A stretch of DNA of 64,000 bases from Dryobates pubescens. Its lineage: Eukaryota > Chordata > Aves > Piciformes > Picidae. Location of the stretch: contig NC_071615.1 of assembly GCF_014839835.1 (NCBI RefSeq), positions 17,242,001 through 17,306,000 on the forward strand, read 5' to 3'. The notes below the pieces were generated by a model. That model saw only the letters and a program-made list of their open reading frames with translations, made no database searches and was not told the origin of the DNA. Positions 11,746-23,479 of this stretch are shown piece by piece; the stretch's first letter is position 1, and the number at the start of each line of letters is the position of its first letter. The translations under genes were made by a program, and so were the position numbers.

Positions 11746-12359
11746 CTGCAGGCTCCCTGGCCGGACCAGCTCCACCTGCTGCTGGTGGCACAGGATCCTA
11801 CCCTCGGACTACGACCTCCTCGAACCAGGACACCCCAGATGGCAGCCAGCAGGCCCAGACCCCCCGCAAGCCCCCCCCCCCGCCCCAAGCCGCTCCACCT
11901 TAACCCGCAGCCCCTCCGGCCCCTCATTTTCCACGGATTCCAGCTCTTGACTTCTTCCAGCGGCATTCGGTGGCCGCAGTCCCCTCTCCCCGCCCCACCT
12001 CCCCCCGTTCCCCTCCCCTCCCCTCCCCCCCTCTCCCCCCCGCCTCCTCTTTCTTCCCACCCTTCCCAGTGACAATTCCTCATTCCCATTCCGCTCCTCC
12101 CTCTCTCCCGGACTTTGTTCCCAGCCCGGATCATCCCATCCCGATTGTTCCTCGCTTGTTTCAAACATTTTGGCGGGCTGTCACCGCGGGGACACCTCAT
12201 TAATTACCGGGGGGGTGGGGGGACACGACACAGACACAGACACCAGGGATGAACTGGGGCGTGGGGGTGGGGAAAACACCCGCGGGTGGCTGTGGAAGTG
12301 GGGTTGGGGTGTGCATGACCCCCACCCCCCTGCCACCCTCGGCATCTGCTCCCCTGGTT

Positions 12360-13080
12360 GAGCGTGGAGATGGGGGGGCGAGGGGTGTCGGGGTGCTCAT
12401 ATGGAGGTTTGGGGGGATGTAAATCTTGGGGTGCATGGTTTTGGGGGCTGTACAGCAGTGGATATGTACCTTGGGGGTGTGCATTTGGGGGGTGCAGAGT
12501 CAGGGTGCAGATATCTCGGGGTGTGCATAGCTTGGGGTGCTCATAAACTGGGGTGTTTATAGCCTGGGGTATCTGTAGTCGGGGGTCTGCATGGCCTGGG
12601 GTGTGCACAGCTTGGGGTGCCTATAATCTGGGGTTCCTCTAGCCTGGAGTACTTGGGGTGTGCATAGTTTGGGGTGTCTGTAGCCTGGGGTGGGCATAAT
12701 TGGGGGTGTGCACAGTTTGGGGCGTTCATAAGATGGGGTGTATAGAGCTTGGGGTGTGCATGGCCCGAGGGGTGCACAGCTTGGGGTGTCTATAGTCTGG
12801 GGTGTGCATAGCTTGGGGTGTGCATAGATTGGGGTGCTTATAGCCAGGGGTATCTGGGGTGTGCACAGCATGGGGTGTCTATAATGTGGGGAGCCCATAG
12901 CCCTGGCTGTGCACAGCTTGGGGTGCCTATAACATGGGGTGTGTGCATAATTTGGGGTGTACATAGCCTGGGGTATGTGTCGTTGGGGTGTGCAGAGCTT
13001 GGGGTGTGTAAAACTTGGGGTGCCTGGAGCCCAGAGTGTGCTTAACTTGTGGTGTACATAGCTTGTGGTGTCCAGCAAAA
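12360..13080. repeat. Minisatellite of tgcatagcttggggtg modules
   Basis: Irregular 13-26-bp modules (cttggggtgtgcatag, tctatagtctggggtg) over about 720 bp, passing directly into the next array. Confidence 0.85.
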
Positions 13081-13795
13081 AGGGGGGTGCCAAGCCTGGG
13101 GGGGTGTGTAGCTTGGGGGGCTGTGTGTATCTTGGGGGGCTGTGTGTAGCTTGGGGGGCTGTGTGTAGTTTGGGGAGCTGTGTGTAGCTTGGGGGGCTGT
13201 GTGTAGTTTGGGGAGCTGTGTGTAGCTTGGGGAGCTGTGTGTATATTGGGGGGCTGTGTGTAGTTTGGGGAGCTCTGTGTATATTGGGGGGCTGTGTGTA
13301 GTTTGGGGAGCTGTGTGTAGCTTGGGGGGCTGTGTGTAGATTGGGGAGCTGTGTGTATCTTGGGGGGCTGTGTGTAGCTTGGGGGGCTGTGTGTAGATTG
13401 GGGAGCTGTGTGTATATTGGGGGGCTGTGTGTAGTTTGGGGAGCTGTGTGTAGCTTGGGGGGCTGTGTGTCGTTTGAGGAGCTGTGTGTAGCTTGGGGGG
13501 CTATGTGTAGTTTGGGGAGCTGTGTGTATCTCGGGGAGCTGTGTGTAGTTTGGGGGGCTGTGCGTGTCTTGGGAAGCTGTGTGTAGCTTGGGGTTCTGTG
13601 TATAGTTTGGGGGGCTGTGTGTAGCTTGGGGTGTTGTGTGTAGCTTGGGGTGTTCTGTGTATCTTGGGGAGCTGTGTGTATCTTGGGAAGCTGTGTGTAT
13701 CTTGGGGTGCTGTGTGTATCTTGGGGGGCTGTGTGTAGCTTGGGGTGCTGTGTGTAGCTTGGGGGGCTGTGTGTAGCCTGGGCTGTGCAGAGCTT
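13080..13795. repeat. 19/20-bp minisatellite upstream of METRN
   Basis: Units gctgtgtgtagcttgggggg and variants (attt, atct, ttgggga) repeat about 36 times. Gives Thr/His/Pro-rich false ORFs on the minus strand. Confidence 0.92.
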
Positions 13796-13959
13796 GGGGT
13801 GTCTGCAGCGCGGGGTGCACACCGTGTGGTGTGTGCTTGGAGCGGGGGTGCATAGTTGGGGGGTGCATGGCCTGGGACATGGCCTGGGGTGCCCGCACCC
13901 CGGGGTGTGCCCAGCCATGGGTGCACACAACCTGGGGCGTGCCTGTAGCCCGTGGGGGG

Positions 13960-14480
13960 AGTCGCCCGCGGTGCCCCCCGGGCTCAGCCCCCCCAGTTCC
14001 TCGCCTCCCGGTGTCACCCACTCCGGGCGGTGCGGGGGGAGGTGAGCATCCTCCGTTAGCCCGAGGTGGAGGGGGTCTGGGGATGCCTGGGGTGGGCTCT
14101 AGCGGTACCCGCGGCCGGGAGGGGATGGGGATGGGGTTGTGGGGGGGAGAGCCTGGGCCCGCCCCGCCGCCTCCATTGGCGGAAAGTTTGGGGCGCGGCA
14201 CGGGGTGGTGGCCCCGCTTCTCCCCCCCCTTCCCCAGTCTCCCGCCCCGGCCCCGGCCCCGGTGCGGGCAGCGGTGAGGGCAGGGCCGGGCCGGGCCGGG
14301 CCGGGCCGCCCCGGGCCATGTGGGCGCTGCGGGCGCTGTGCCTGGCGGGGCTGGGTGCGGTGCTCGGCGGGGGCTCGGCGGATCAGTGCAACTGGAGGGG
14401 CAGGTACGTACCGGTACCGACACCGGCATCGGCATGGCCATCGGCATCGGTACCGGGGTAGCAGCCCTGGGTACGAGGTG
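13960..14480 (+). promoter_or_regulatory. METRN: METRN promoter CpG island
   Basis: CpG-rich sequence around the METRN start codon, including a (GGGCC)n run at 14285-14310 immediately before the ATG and a CCATTGG (CCAAT box, both orientations) at about 14173-14179, roughly 140 bp upstream of the ATG. No TATA box. Likely TATA-less promoter and 5' UTR. Confidence 0.6.
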
Positions 14481-17400
14481 GGAGGGTGCTCCCCAGCTCA
14501 GCATCCGACCAAGTTTGGGACTCCCAGCAGGGTCGGGGTTTTGGGGGGGGTGGGGGGTGTCGTAAGGGGGGAGGGGTGGGTCTCGCCGCCTTCCCCAAGG
14601 CTGCCACCCCCTTCTGCATCCGTGGGATGCATCGCGGGTGGGATGCCGGAACCTCGCCTGCCTCAGTTTCCCCCCTCCTGAGTGCGGCTGGTCCTCTCGC
14701 CCCAGACGAGAGATGTTGGTCCCCGGGGTGTTGGTCCCTTAGGGAGCGCCCACCCCCCGCAACCCGTGGAAGGTGGACGGTGGGACCCCGAGCCCTCCGC
14801 CAGGGCCCGAGGGCGGTGGGGAAGGCGCCGAGGTGCGGAACAAAGAGCGGGGCCCGGCGGGAGTAGCTGTGAAAGTCCCACGGCGGGGACTGGGGGGCCA
14901 CGGGGGGCGATGAGCAGCGTGGTCGGGACAAAGCGGCCCCACTGCTGCCTCCGTGTCCCCCCAGCATGGCTTTCCCGCGTGTACCCCCCGCCCACAGCTA
15001 AAGGCACGGGTAGGACGTGGCTCAGGGCACCAGGGGATGCTGGAGGGGGGGAGGGGGGGAGAGCGTAGCAATCCTGCGGCACCCACTGGGAATCCCCCAA
15101 ACCGAGGGGATGCAGGGAAACAGGGGACCCAAAGGCCACCTGGTTGGGGTGGCTTGGGAGCCCCACCTGGGTGTGAGGGGGGCTGTGCTGCTGTGCCCCC
15201 CCGAGTGCTAAGAAACAGGAGCACCTCCCAAACCATGCCCTGACACCCCAGGTCCGAGGCACCAAGGGTTGGGTGCTGCTCCTTCTGGGGTTCATCCCAC
15301 GCACGGCTTCGGATGCTGCCCCACCGGGGTCTGGGTGGACGCGGGGCTGGAGCGGGGAGCCCCATCCCCCAGGGGCGGGGGGCGCCCTGGCTAACGGGGG
15401 GTGCTGTGCCTGGCAGCGGGCTGTCTCAGGAGGCGGGCAGCGTGGAGCAGCTGTCCCTGCACTGCGCCGAGGGCTCTCTGGAGTGGCTGTACCCCACGGG
15501 CGCCCTTCGGCTGCGCCTGGCCCCCCGCCTGCCCCCCGCCGCCGCCGCCGTCCAAGGCAGGAGCCCGCAGCATGTCACCGCCTGCGTCAAACCGTCCGGC
15601 ACCTTCCGGGGGGCTCAGCTCTACCTGGAAAGAGAAGGGCTCTTGGAGCTGCTGCTACCAGAGGCCCCCCGACCCCGCGTCCGCTGCTTCAGTTGGGCAC
15701 CCCAGGAGAAGGTGGCCCTGTTCCTTCAGGCCACCCCGCACCCCGACATCAGCCGCCGCATCGCCGCCTTCCGCTACGAGCTGCGGGGGGACTGGCTGGC
15801 ACGCCCCCCCCCTGCCCGCTGCCAGCCCTGCTGCCGAAGGTCAGCACCCAGCGGCCCCTCTCGGTGTCCCCAGCGCGTCCCCAGCGCCGCCACCGGCTCC
15901 CTCACCAGGTGTTGCCCCGGGCTGTGCTCAGCACCCAGCATCGCCGCTCGGTGTCCCCAGGGTGTCCCCGCGGGTGCCAGCGGCTCCTTCACCAGGGGGT
16001 TTCCCCAGGTTGTGCTCGGCACCCAAGGTCCACAGGTTGTCCCCAGGGTGTCCCCAGGGGTGCCCTCGGCTCCCTCAGCAGGGTGTTGCCTCCCGGGCTG
16101 TGCTAGGCACCCAGTGCCCCCACGCCACGTCCCCAGACCTCCCTCACCAGGGTGTTGCCCTGGGGTTTGTGCTCAGCACCCAGCGTCCCCAGCTTGTCCC
16201 CCAGGGCTCTTACCAAATCCTTCACCAGGGTGTTCCCCCCAGATTGTGCTCAGCACCCAGTGTCCCCACTCAGCCCATAGCGGTGTCCCTGGGGTGCCCC
16301 TAGTGTGTCCCCTAGGGGTGCCACTGCCTCCCTCGCCAGGATATTCCCCCAGGTTATGCTCAGCACCCAGCGTCCCCTCTCAGTGTCCCCCAGGGTGTCC
16401 CCAGGGTGCCACTGACTCCCTCACCAGGGAATTCCCCCGGGCTGTGCTCAGCACCCAGTGTCCCCAGAGCATCCCCCAGGGTGTCCCCAGAGGTGCCACC
16501 GGCTCCCTCCCCAGAGTGTTCCCTGGGATTGTGCAGAGGTGTGAGGGTCCGGGGTGGCCCCCAGGAGCCCCCCCGGTGACAGTTTGTCTCGGCAGGGGCG
16601 TGCCGGCCGTGCAACGACAGCGAGCTCCTGATGGCCATTTGCACTAGTGACTTTGGTGAGCACGCAGCGCCGCGGGCATCGGCTCCTGGGCACCCGGCAG
16701 AGGGCACCGACCCCGGGCTGGCGCAGCACTGGCACCCAGGCTGCGCCGGTGTGGGAGGTGGGCGGCAGAGCTGCGGGAGGGGGAGGGGAAGAGGAACAGG
16801 GATGGGAATGGGAAAGGAGATGGGGACAGGGATGAAAATGGGGACAGGAATGGGAATGGAGACAGGAATGGGAATGGGAAGGGAGATGGGAACAGGGATA
16901 GAGATGGGGACCGGAATGGGAATGGGAATGGGAATGGGAATGGGGATGAGAACAGAGACAGAGATGGGAACAGGGATGGAGATGAGGATGGGAATGGGAA
17001 TGGGGATGGGACAAGGGATGGGAATGAAGATGGAGATGGGAATAGAGATGGGAACAGGGACAGGGATGGGAAAGGAGATGGAGACAAGAATGGGAATGGG
17101 GACTTGATTTGGGATGGGATAAGATGGGGATGGAAATGGATATGGGAACAGGGGTGGAAATGGAAATGGGGATGAGGATGGAGATGAGGACAGGGATAGG
17201 AAGGGAGATGGAGATGGGAAAGGGGATGGGGACAGGAATGGGAAAAGGATGGGGAAGGAGATAGGAATGGGGACACAAACAGGAATGGGGATAGGAACCG
17301 GGATGAGGATGCAGGTGGGTGGGAATGGGAACAGAGGTGGCATGGGGAGAGAGGCTGGGGTGGAGACAGAGACAGGAATGGGGAAGGGAATGGGAATGGA

Positions 17401-17934
17401 GCTAGAGATGGGAACAAGGAAGGCTGTGGGATGGGGACAGGGACGGGGACAGAGTTAGGGAAGAGACAGAAATAAACATGGGGACAGGAACGGGGACGGT
17501 CAGAGGGGTAGGGACAGGAATGGAGACGGGAAGAGGGATGAGGATGGGCACAGCGACGGGCACAGGAACGGGGGGATGGGCAGAGGGACACCCTGCCATC
17601 CATCCCTTCCTGCCTTCCCCCCGCAGTGATCCGCGGCAGCATCCGCAGCGTCTCCAACGACGCGGAGCTGCAGGAATCTGTGATCGGGATCAGCGCCGCC
17701 CGCATCCACCGCCAGAAGTTTCCTCTTTTCCAGGCGGGGGGGCGGCCGGCCGGCAGCATCCGCACCCCGCTGCGCTGCGGGGTCAAGCCGGGCCCCGGCA
17801 CCTTCCTCTTCACGGGGTGGCTGCATTTCGGGGAGGCCTGGCTGAGCTGTGCCCCCCGCTACCGGGACTTCCAGCGCATCTACGAGGGGGCACGGCGCGC
17901 TCGTCAGAACCCCTGCGAGTTCCCCGTGGACTGA
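14318..17934 (+). CDS. METRN: Meteorin, four coding exons, one-base frame problem in exon 2
   Basis: Secreted factor known to promote glial differentiation and axon growth. Exons: 14318-14403, 15417-15839, 16596-16655, 17627-17934, all with GT/AG borders. The product starts with a signal peptide (MWALRALCLAGLGAVLGGGSA), then CNWRGSGLSQEAGSVEQ, ATPHPDISRRIAAFRYELR, ACRPCNDSELL, ELQESVIGISAARI and LRCGVKPGPGTFLF, and ends NPCEFPVD. All read closely on human METRN, and the ten cysteines of the mature protein are present. Exon borders fall inside S15-like (AG|C), G and V codons, as expected. Summed exon length is 877 nt, one more than a multiple of three. The excess lies in the C9 run at about 15804-15812: with eight Cs, exon 2 would end PPLPAASPAAEG and join ACRPC in phase, giving 291 aa (human 293). 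This is either an assembly error or a real frameshift. The start was chosen for the signal peptide and the CpG-island context. Identity is very secure. Confidence 0.93.
15841..16560. repeat. Minisatellite of 70-109-bp units filling METRN intron 2
   Basis: About eight diverged copies built on ctgtgctcagcacccag, tgtccccagggtgtccccag and ggctccctcaccagg. The landmark cagcacccag recurs near 15921, 16010, 16099, 16169, 16245, 16354 and 16442. The first copy begins at the exon 2 splice donor itself. Confidence 0.8.
16780..17580. repeat. (GGGAAT/GGGGAC/GGGATG)n satellite filling METRN intron 3
   Basis: Purine-rich hexamer-type repeat (atgggaatgggaatggggat) over 800 bp. No stops on some frames, hence false ORFs. 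Confidence 0.93.
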
Positions 17935-18790
17935 GGGGCTTGGGGGATGGGGGGTGGGGCAGCCCCGGGGCCCCCCACGGGTACTGGGGGGCTGGGGGGC
18001 TGCGGGCAGCAGGAGCACCCCCGGAAGGGACCATGCCCAAAGCGGGCACGATGCTTCAGTTCTCCACGTCTAGCTGGGCACTGCCAGCACCTGCTGCGGG
18101 GCTGGGAGATCCAGGGAAAATCCTGCTGGAAGGGAAGGGATTTTCCTAGGGTGCACTCACCTCTGGTGCCCAGGGAGCTGCCCGAGTGAGGGGGGCAGTG
18201 ACGCGGGGCAGAGGGTTGGGGCTCCCTGGGGACCAGGGTGCTGCATGCTCAGGGGATGCTGTGGGGCACGGTGGGTCCAGCACGATGGGGCAGCCACCCC
18301 CCTCTCGACGCCGGGAGGGCTCGGCGGTGGGTGGCTATGGCAGCCGGGTGGCTGTGGTGGCGAGGCCGGGGCACGGTGGGCGCAGCAGGGTGTGGAAGGG
18401 CCAGGACAGGAGGTGGATTTGCGATGTAGAGGGTGGAGGAGGAGCGGGCAGGAGCCGTGGGGTGGATGCGAGAAAGGGAAGCGAGGCTGAAGGCAGCGAG
18501 GGGGAAGGCAAGCAGGAGGAAAGTTGGCACAGGGAGCAGAGGTGTCCCTGGCACGGCCGGGGCAGGACCAAAGCACCGATGCGGGATGGAGAGGACTGGC
18601 AGTGCCACCGTCGCCACCAGCCCGGGGCTGGGACCTCGCTGTGCCGGGTCACTGCTGGGGGGGGGGGGGGGGAGGGCACACTGTGCCAGGCTGGGGGGCG
18701 GGGGGGTGGGTTGTGACCGCGGGGGTGGGGGAGGCATCGGATGTGCACTAAAGTTCTACTGATACCAAATCTGTGACTGCTCTATAAACG
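17935..18790 (+). other. METRN: Probable METRN 3' UTR and end
   Basis: GC-rich non-coding DNA after the METRN stop. No canonical AATAAA was found. The weak variants ACTAAA (about 18748) and TATAAA (about 18783) near an AT-richer stretch are the best candidates for the polyadenylation signal. A poly-G run lies at 18657-18672. Confidence 0.35.
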
Positions 18791-18940
18791 AAGCTGGTTT
18801 GTAGCGTCTGCGGCTCCTGTGCTTGAGAAGCTCGGCAGGGTGGCCACCAACAGGTGCCCCTGGGCCACTGCTGTGGGCCACGGTGCCTCCCACACCCCCG
18901 GTGCCAGCCGGGGGGGGCTGCACATAGCCACATTGGTTAC

Positions 18941-18962
18941 ACTGAGAGAGAGAGAGAGAGAG
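18941..18962. repeat. (GA)n microsatellite
   Basis: About ten GA dinucleotides. Confidence 0.95.
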
Positions 18963-18974
18963 GAGATCTGTTGA

Positions 18975-19335
18975 AGGTCTCCCTGGTGTCTCCCAGGGTC
19001 GCTCACTTTGGGGTTCCTCTCTCCTGGGGTGGGTTCCTTTGGGTTCCTTTCCCCCCAGGGTTGGTCACTTTGGGGTTCCTTTCCCCTGAGGTAGGTCCTT
19101 TGGGGCTCCTCTCTGGCAGGCTGGGTCACTTTGGGGTTCCTCTCCCATGGGGTGGTTCCATTCAGGTTTCTTTCCCCTAAAGTGGGTCACTCAGGGGTTC
19201 CTCATCCATGGGGTGGGCTCATTTGGGGTTCTTTGCCCCCAAGTGGGTCACTTTGGGGTTCCTTTCCCCTGAAGTAGGTCCTTGGGGGCTCCTCTCTGGC
19301 AGGCTGGGTCACTTTGGGGTTCCTCTCCTGGCCAG
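18975..19335. repeat. Tandem repeat (gggtcactttggggttcctttcccc)
   Basis: About eleven diverged ~33-bp units, such as ggtcactttggggttcctct. Confidence 0.85.
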
Positions 19336-19559
19336 CTCTGAGTGAGCAGGCCTGGAGGGGGTGATCCTCTCCCTGGCCCCGTGCTGGGGGGTTGATCCCA
19401 GCAGCAGAGCTGCTGTCAATGCTGATTCTCATCAGGGCCACCAGCCACAAGGCCTCATTGTGCCAGGCTGTGCCCTGCTGGCTTCCCAGCCCTGCCTGTC
19501 CCCTCCTCCGTGGGGGGCTCTGTCCCCAGCCTTTGGGGCTGCAAGGGCATCCCAGGGTG

Positions 19560-19835
19560 GGGGGGAGGGGCACAGGAGCCCAGCCAGAGATGGGCCACGA
19601 GACTTCCAGACACGGGTGGGATGTGGGACCCCAGCTGGAGACAGGGCACAGGGCCCCCAGCCAGAAGGGGTGAGGCATGAGACCTCCAGCCAGCCAGGGC
19701 GTGGGACCCCCAGGCAGGGGTGGGACATGGCACCCCCAGCTAGAGACAGGGCTCAGGAGTTCCCCAGCCAGAGATGGAGCAAGGGGACAACTGGGTAGAG
19801 TTGGGGCACAGGACCCCCGGCCATGGATGAGCCAC
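19560..19835. repeat. Degenerate tandem repeat (gggacccccagccagagacagggc)
   Basis: About nine diverged copies of a ~30-bp unit. Confidence 0.65.
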
Positions 19836-20094
19836 AGGGGTCCTCCTCCATCAGTGATGCCCACAGGGGCTCAGTGTTGCAGAAGCTCAGCCCCTGAGCC
19901 CTCCCCAGCCCCTGAGGCTCCCCAAAGCCCCCAGGCTTGGGGTCCTGCCACATCACCCTGGGCCCTGATACCATCTGGAGATGATTTGGTGCCTCCATGA
20001 CCATGGCAAGAACCCAGCCCCAAAGAGTGCTGGGTCAGGTGCTGATGCTGGGCCCCAGGGCAGGATCTGGCCCTGGGGGAGACCCATGGCAGTC

Positions 20095-20250
20095 AAGGAT
20101 TCCAGGATCCCTCTGGATTTTGCTGGGATCTTGATGATGGCAGAATTCCTGCTGGATTGTGCCAGGATCCTGAGGACTCCAGAATCCCCCCCCTGGATTT
20201 TGCTGAGATCCTGAGGATTCCACAATCCCCCTTGGATTTGGGCAGCTGGC
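20095..20250. repeat. Short tandem repeat (ggatcctgaggattccagaatccc)
   Basis: Four diverged units of about 40 bp, each with tggattttgctgggatc or similar. Confidence 0.7.
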
Positions 20251-20559
20251 AGAAGCTGAGCCAGGCAGGGGGGGAGGGGACAGAGTGGGAACTGCAGCGG
20301 AGGAGGGGAAAAAAAGAGGCTGGAAAAGCCATAACCGAGGTGCAAAGGGAATTGTGCTGCCCACAACATCCTCCATGTGCACTGGGGGTGCCTCCTGGCT
20401 GCTCTGACCCCCCCCTCAATCCATTCCTCACGTCGGGGTTTCATGCTCCAAGCTTCCACAGCATCTCTGGCCAGCAGCAGGACCTTGTTTTCCTCCAAAT
20501 CCAAATGGATTTTAGCCAAACCAACTCCTTCTGCCACAGAGGAGAGGGCTGGGACTCAG

Positions 20560-21275
20560 CTCTTGACCTGCTGCAGAGCTTTTTGGTGCTAGAGCGTTTG
20601 GCCCTAGAGCACAAAGTCCTGGGAGGAGCAGCCTGGAGAGAGAAGGCTGAGGGGAGACCTCTGGCTTCCTACAACTCCCTGAGAGGAGGCTGGAGCCAGG
20701 TGGGGGTTGGGCTCTGCTCCCAAGTAACAAAGGGTAGGACAAGAGGAAATGGCCTCAAGTGGTGTCAGGGGAGGCTCAGGTTGGATATGAGGAACAATTT
20801 CTTCACTGCAAGGGTTCCCAAACGTTGGAATGGTTTGCCCAGGGCAGTGGTGGAGTCACCACCCCTGGAGCTGGTGCTCAGGGACATGGTTTCTACTGAG
20901 AGGCCAGGGGGGAATGGTTTGGAGCTGAGGCTGGGTTGGGCTGGGTTGAGCAGGGTTAGAGTGGAGCTGAGGAAGAAGTTGTTGAGTGTGAGGCTGGGGA
21001 GCCTCTGGCCCAGGCTGCCCAGGGAGGCTGTGGCTGCCTCCTGCCTGGGGGTGCTGAAGGCCAGGCTGGATGAGGCCCTGAGCAAGCTGTGCTGGTGGGA
21101 GGGGTCCCTGCCCATGGCAGGGGCTGGCACTGGATGATGTCTGAGGTCCCTTCCAACCTGAGCCACTCTGTGATTCGATGATAGTTTAGTGGTGGCCTTG
21201 CAGTGCTGGGTGGAAGGTTGGCCTGGATGATCTTGAAGGTCTCTCCCAACCAAACACATGCTGTGATTCTCTTTC
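20560..21275 (+). mobile_element. CR1 copy split by a second CR1
   Basis: Outer CR1: 20590 to about 20905 (ggctgaggggagacctctgg, aggctggagccaggtggggg, ggacatggttt), resuming at about 21181 (tagtttagtggtggccttgc, tgatcttgaaggtctctccc). Both arms are in the same orientation and continue one another. Confidence 0.8.
20918..21180 (+). mobile_element. CR1 3' fragment nested in another CR1
   Basis: Short CR1 3' end (ggagctgaggaagaagttgt, tgctgaaggccaggctggat, cactctgtgattcgatga) sitting between the two arms of the outer copy. It ends with the CR1 terminal octamer-like repeat. Confidence 0.8.
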
Positions 21276-21337
21276 TGTGCCCTCCATCCTGTTGGCAGCT
21301 GCCCTCACTTCTGGCTGGGCAGGCAAGGGCACAAATG

Positions 21338-21685
21338 TGTCACAGAATCAGGGCCATGGCCTGGGCTGGGCTGGAAGGGACCTTCCAAGCTCACCCAGTC
21401 CAACCCCCTGCAGCCAGCAGGGACAGCTGCAGCCACAGCAGGCTGCTCCCAGCCCCAACCAACCTGCCCTGCACTGCTGCCAGCCATGGGGCAGCTCCCA
21501 GCTCTCTGGGCAGCCTGGCACAGGCTCTCCCCACCCTCAGCACCAAACCTTTCTCCCTTCTCTCCACTCTCAGTCTCCCTCTTGCAGCTCCAACCATCCC
21601 CCCTTGGCCTGCCCCAACAGACCCTGCTCAGAAGTCCATCCCCAGCTGCTGAGCTCTTTGCTGTCCACTCACAGCTCTCCCAGGG
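21338..21685 (-). mobile_element. CR1 3' fragment
   Basis: Starts with the CR1 3' terminus in reverse (tcacagaatcagggccatgg, aagctcacccagtccaaccc) and continues through ctctgggcagcctggcacag and tctccactctcagtctccct. Confidence 0.88.
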
Positions 21686-21757
21686 GTCAGTCCTGTCCCC
21701 CACCCCCTGCTCACATCCCTGGGGACCCTGGGGACATCTTCCATACTTTTAAAAGCA

Positions 21758-21905
21758 CAGGAATGCCAGACTGGAAGGGATCCCAAGAATCATCTGGGGT
21801 GATGGTGGAGTTGAAATGAGCTGGCCCAGCGCCCTGCCAAGCTGAGCCTCCACACTCTCCAACACAGGGGAATCCACCACTTCCTTTGGGAGATGATTCC
21901 AGTGT
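21758..21905 (-). mobile_element. Probable old CR1 3' fragment
   Basis: Weak resemblance only: gactggaagggatcccaaga, and aatccaccacttcctttggg like the conserved 'actccaccacttccctggg'. Confidence 0.35.
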
Positions 21906-22404
21906 CTAAGGAGCATCCCAGAGGGGATTCAGGCTGGCAGTGCCTCAGTTTCCCCCCTGCAGGGTGGCAATAACAGCCCTTCCCTGCTGCTGGGGGCTGC
22001 TGTGGCACCCCAGCACCCCCAGCTGCCTGCAGCCAGCCCAGCTCTGCCCCTGGCCAAGCCAGCTCCTGCCTGGCAGTGGTGTGGCCATGGAGGGTGAAAG
22101 CACCACGAGCCAAACCCCATCCCAGCTCATGTTTCCTCCACAGGGTGGGAATGTGGTGGGAGGCAGCGTGGAGGGGGTGGAGGAGAGCAGGCTGAGGGGG
22201 AAGTAGCAGTGTGCCAGGAGCTGGGAACTGAGGGGCTCTGGGGGGGCAGCTGGGCTTGGGAGGAGCCTGTGAGCCCTGGGAAGGCTCTGATGCCCACCCA
22301 GTGTGAGCATCCCCAGGGAGGGTCTCACTCCAGAAGCCTCCCAGCTGTCCCCCATGTGGGTCGTTTGGGGGACCCCACAGAGAGCAGCACCCCAAGAGCA
22401 GCTC

Positions 22405-22500
22405 CCGTGGTGGAAATCATGGGAAGCTTTTGGCTGGAAAAGACCTTTAAGGTCACCAAGTCCAACGCTTATCTAGCACTCCCGAGGCTGCTGCATGCCC
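22405..22500 (-). mobile_element. CR1 3' terminal fragment
   Basis: ggctggaaaagacctttaag gtcaccaagtccaacgctta is the reverse complement of a CR1 3' end. Confidence 0.6.
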
Positions 22501-22671
22501 AGGGAGGTGTCTGGAGCTCCTCATTCCATGGCACCAGCCCGGGGGGGTGGGGGTCACACACACAGAGTCCATCCCAGGGACCCCTCTGGGGATGGCTGCT
22601 GCTGGGTGGCTGTGCTGGGACTGCAGAGCAGAGAGCAGTTGGGAGCTCTGGGCTGTCCCCTTGCTCCCTGC

Positions 22672-23462
22672 CCCCGATCCCTGCCCCCGGTCCCTGTCCC
22701 CCTGCTCCCTGTCCCCCTGCTCCCTGTCCCCGGTCCCTGCCCCCGGTCCCTCCCCCCGGTCCCTGTCCCCCTGCTCCCTGTCCCCGGTCCCTGCCCCCGG
22801 TCCCTCCCCCCGGTGCCTGTCCCCCTGCTCCCTGCCCCCGGTCCCTGCCCCCGGTCCCTGTCCCCCTGCTCCCTGCCCCCGGTCCCTGTCCCCTGCTCCC
22901 TGTCCCCGGTCCCTGTCCCCGGTCCCTGTCCCTGCTCCCTGCCCCCGGTCCCTGTCCCCCTGCTCCCTGTCCCCCTGCTCCCTGCCCCCGGTGCCTGTCC
23001 CCTGCTCCCTGCCCCCCTGCTCCCTGCCCCTGGTCCCTGTCCCCCTGCTCCCTGCCCCTGCTCCCTGCCCCCGGTCCCTGCCCCCGGTCCCTGTCCCCCT
23101 GCTCCCTGCCCCCGGTCCCTGTCCCCTGCTCCCTGCCCCCGGTCCCTGTCCCCCTGCTCCCTCCCCCCGGTCCCTGTCCCCCTGCTCCCTGCCCCTGCTC
23201 CCTGTCCCTGCTCCCTGTCCCCGGTCCCTGTCCCTGCTCCCTGCCCCCGGTCCCTGTCCCCAGTCCCTGCCCCCGGTCCCTGTCCCCCGGTCCCTGCCCC
23301 CGGTCCCTGTCCCCCGGTCCCTGCCCCCGGTCCCTGCCCCCGGTCCCTGTCCTCGGTCCCTGTCCCCAGTCCCTGCCCCCGGTCCCTGTCCCCCGGTCCC
23401 TGCCCCCGGTCCCTGCCCCCGGTCCCTGCCCCCGGTGCCTGCCCCCGGTGCCTGTCCCCCTG
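22672..23462. repeat. 13-bp minisatellite (ccctgcccccggt / ccctgtccccctgct)
   Basis: About 60 units alternating ggtccctgcccccggtccct and tgtccccctgctccctg. Open on both strands, so it yields false Pro/Cys- and Gly/Arg-rich ORFs of up to 448 codons. Confidence 0.95.
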
Positions 23463-23479
23463 GCTGTCACACAAAGGCT

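Noticed and set aside
12557-14504. 486- and 525-codon minus ORFs rich in His-Thr-Ala-Pro
   Set aside because: Read from the 19/20-bp array upstream of METRN.
17465-17475. AATAAA at about 17470 as a METRN poly(A) signal
   Set aside because: It lies in intron 3, upstream of the last coding exon.
22405-22500. Short fragments with ggaaaagacctttaaggtca as LTR remains
   Set aside because: This is a usual CR1 3' end in reverse; no terminal repeats or retroviral genes were seen anywhere in the window.
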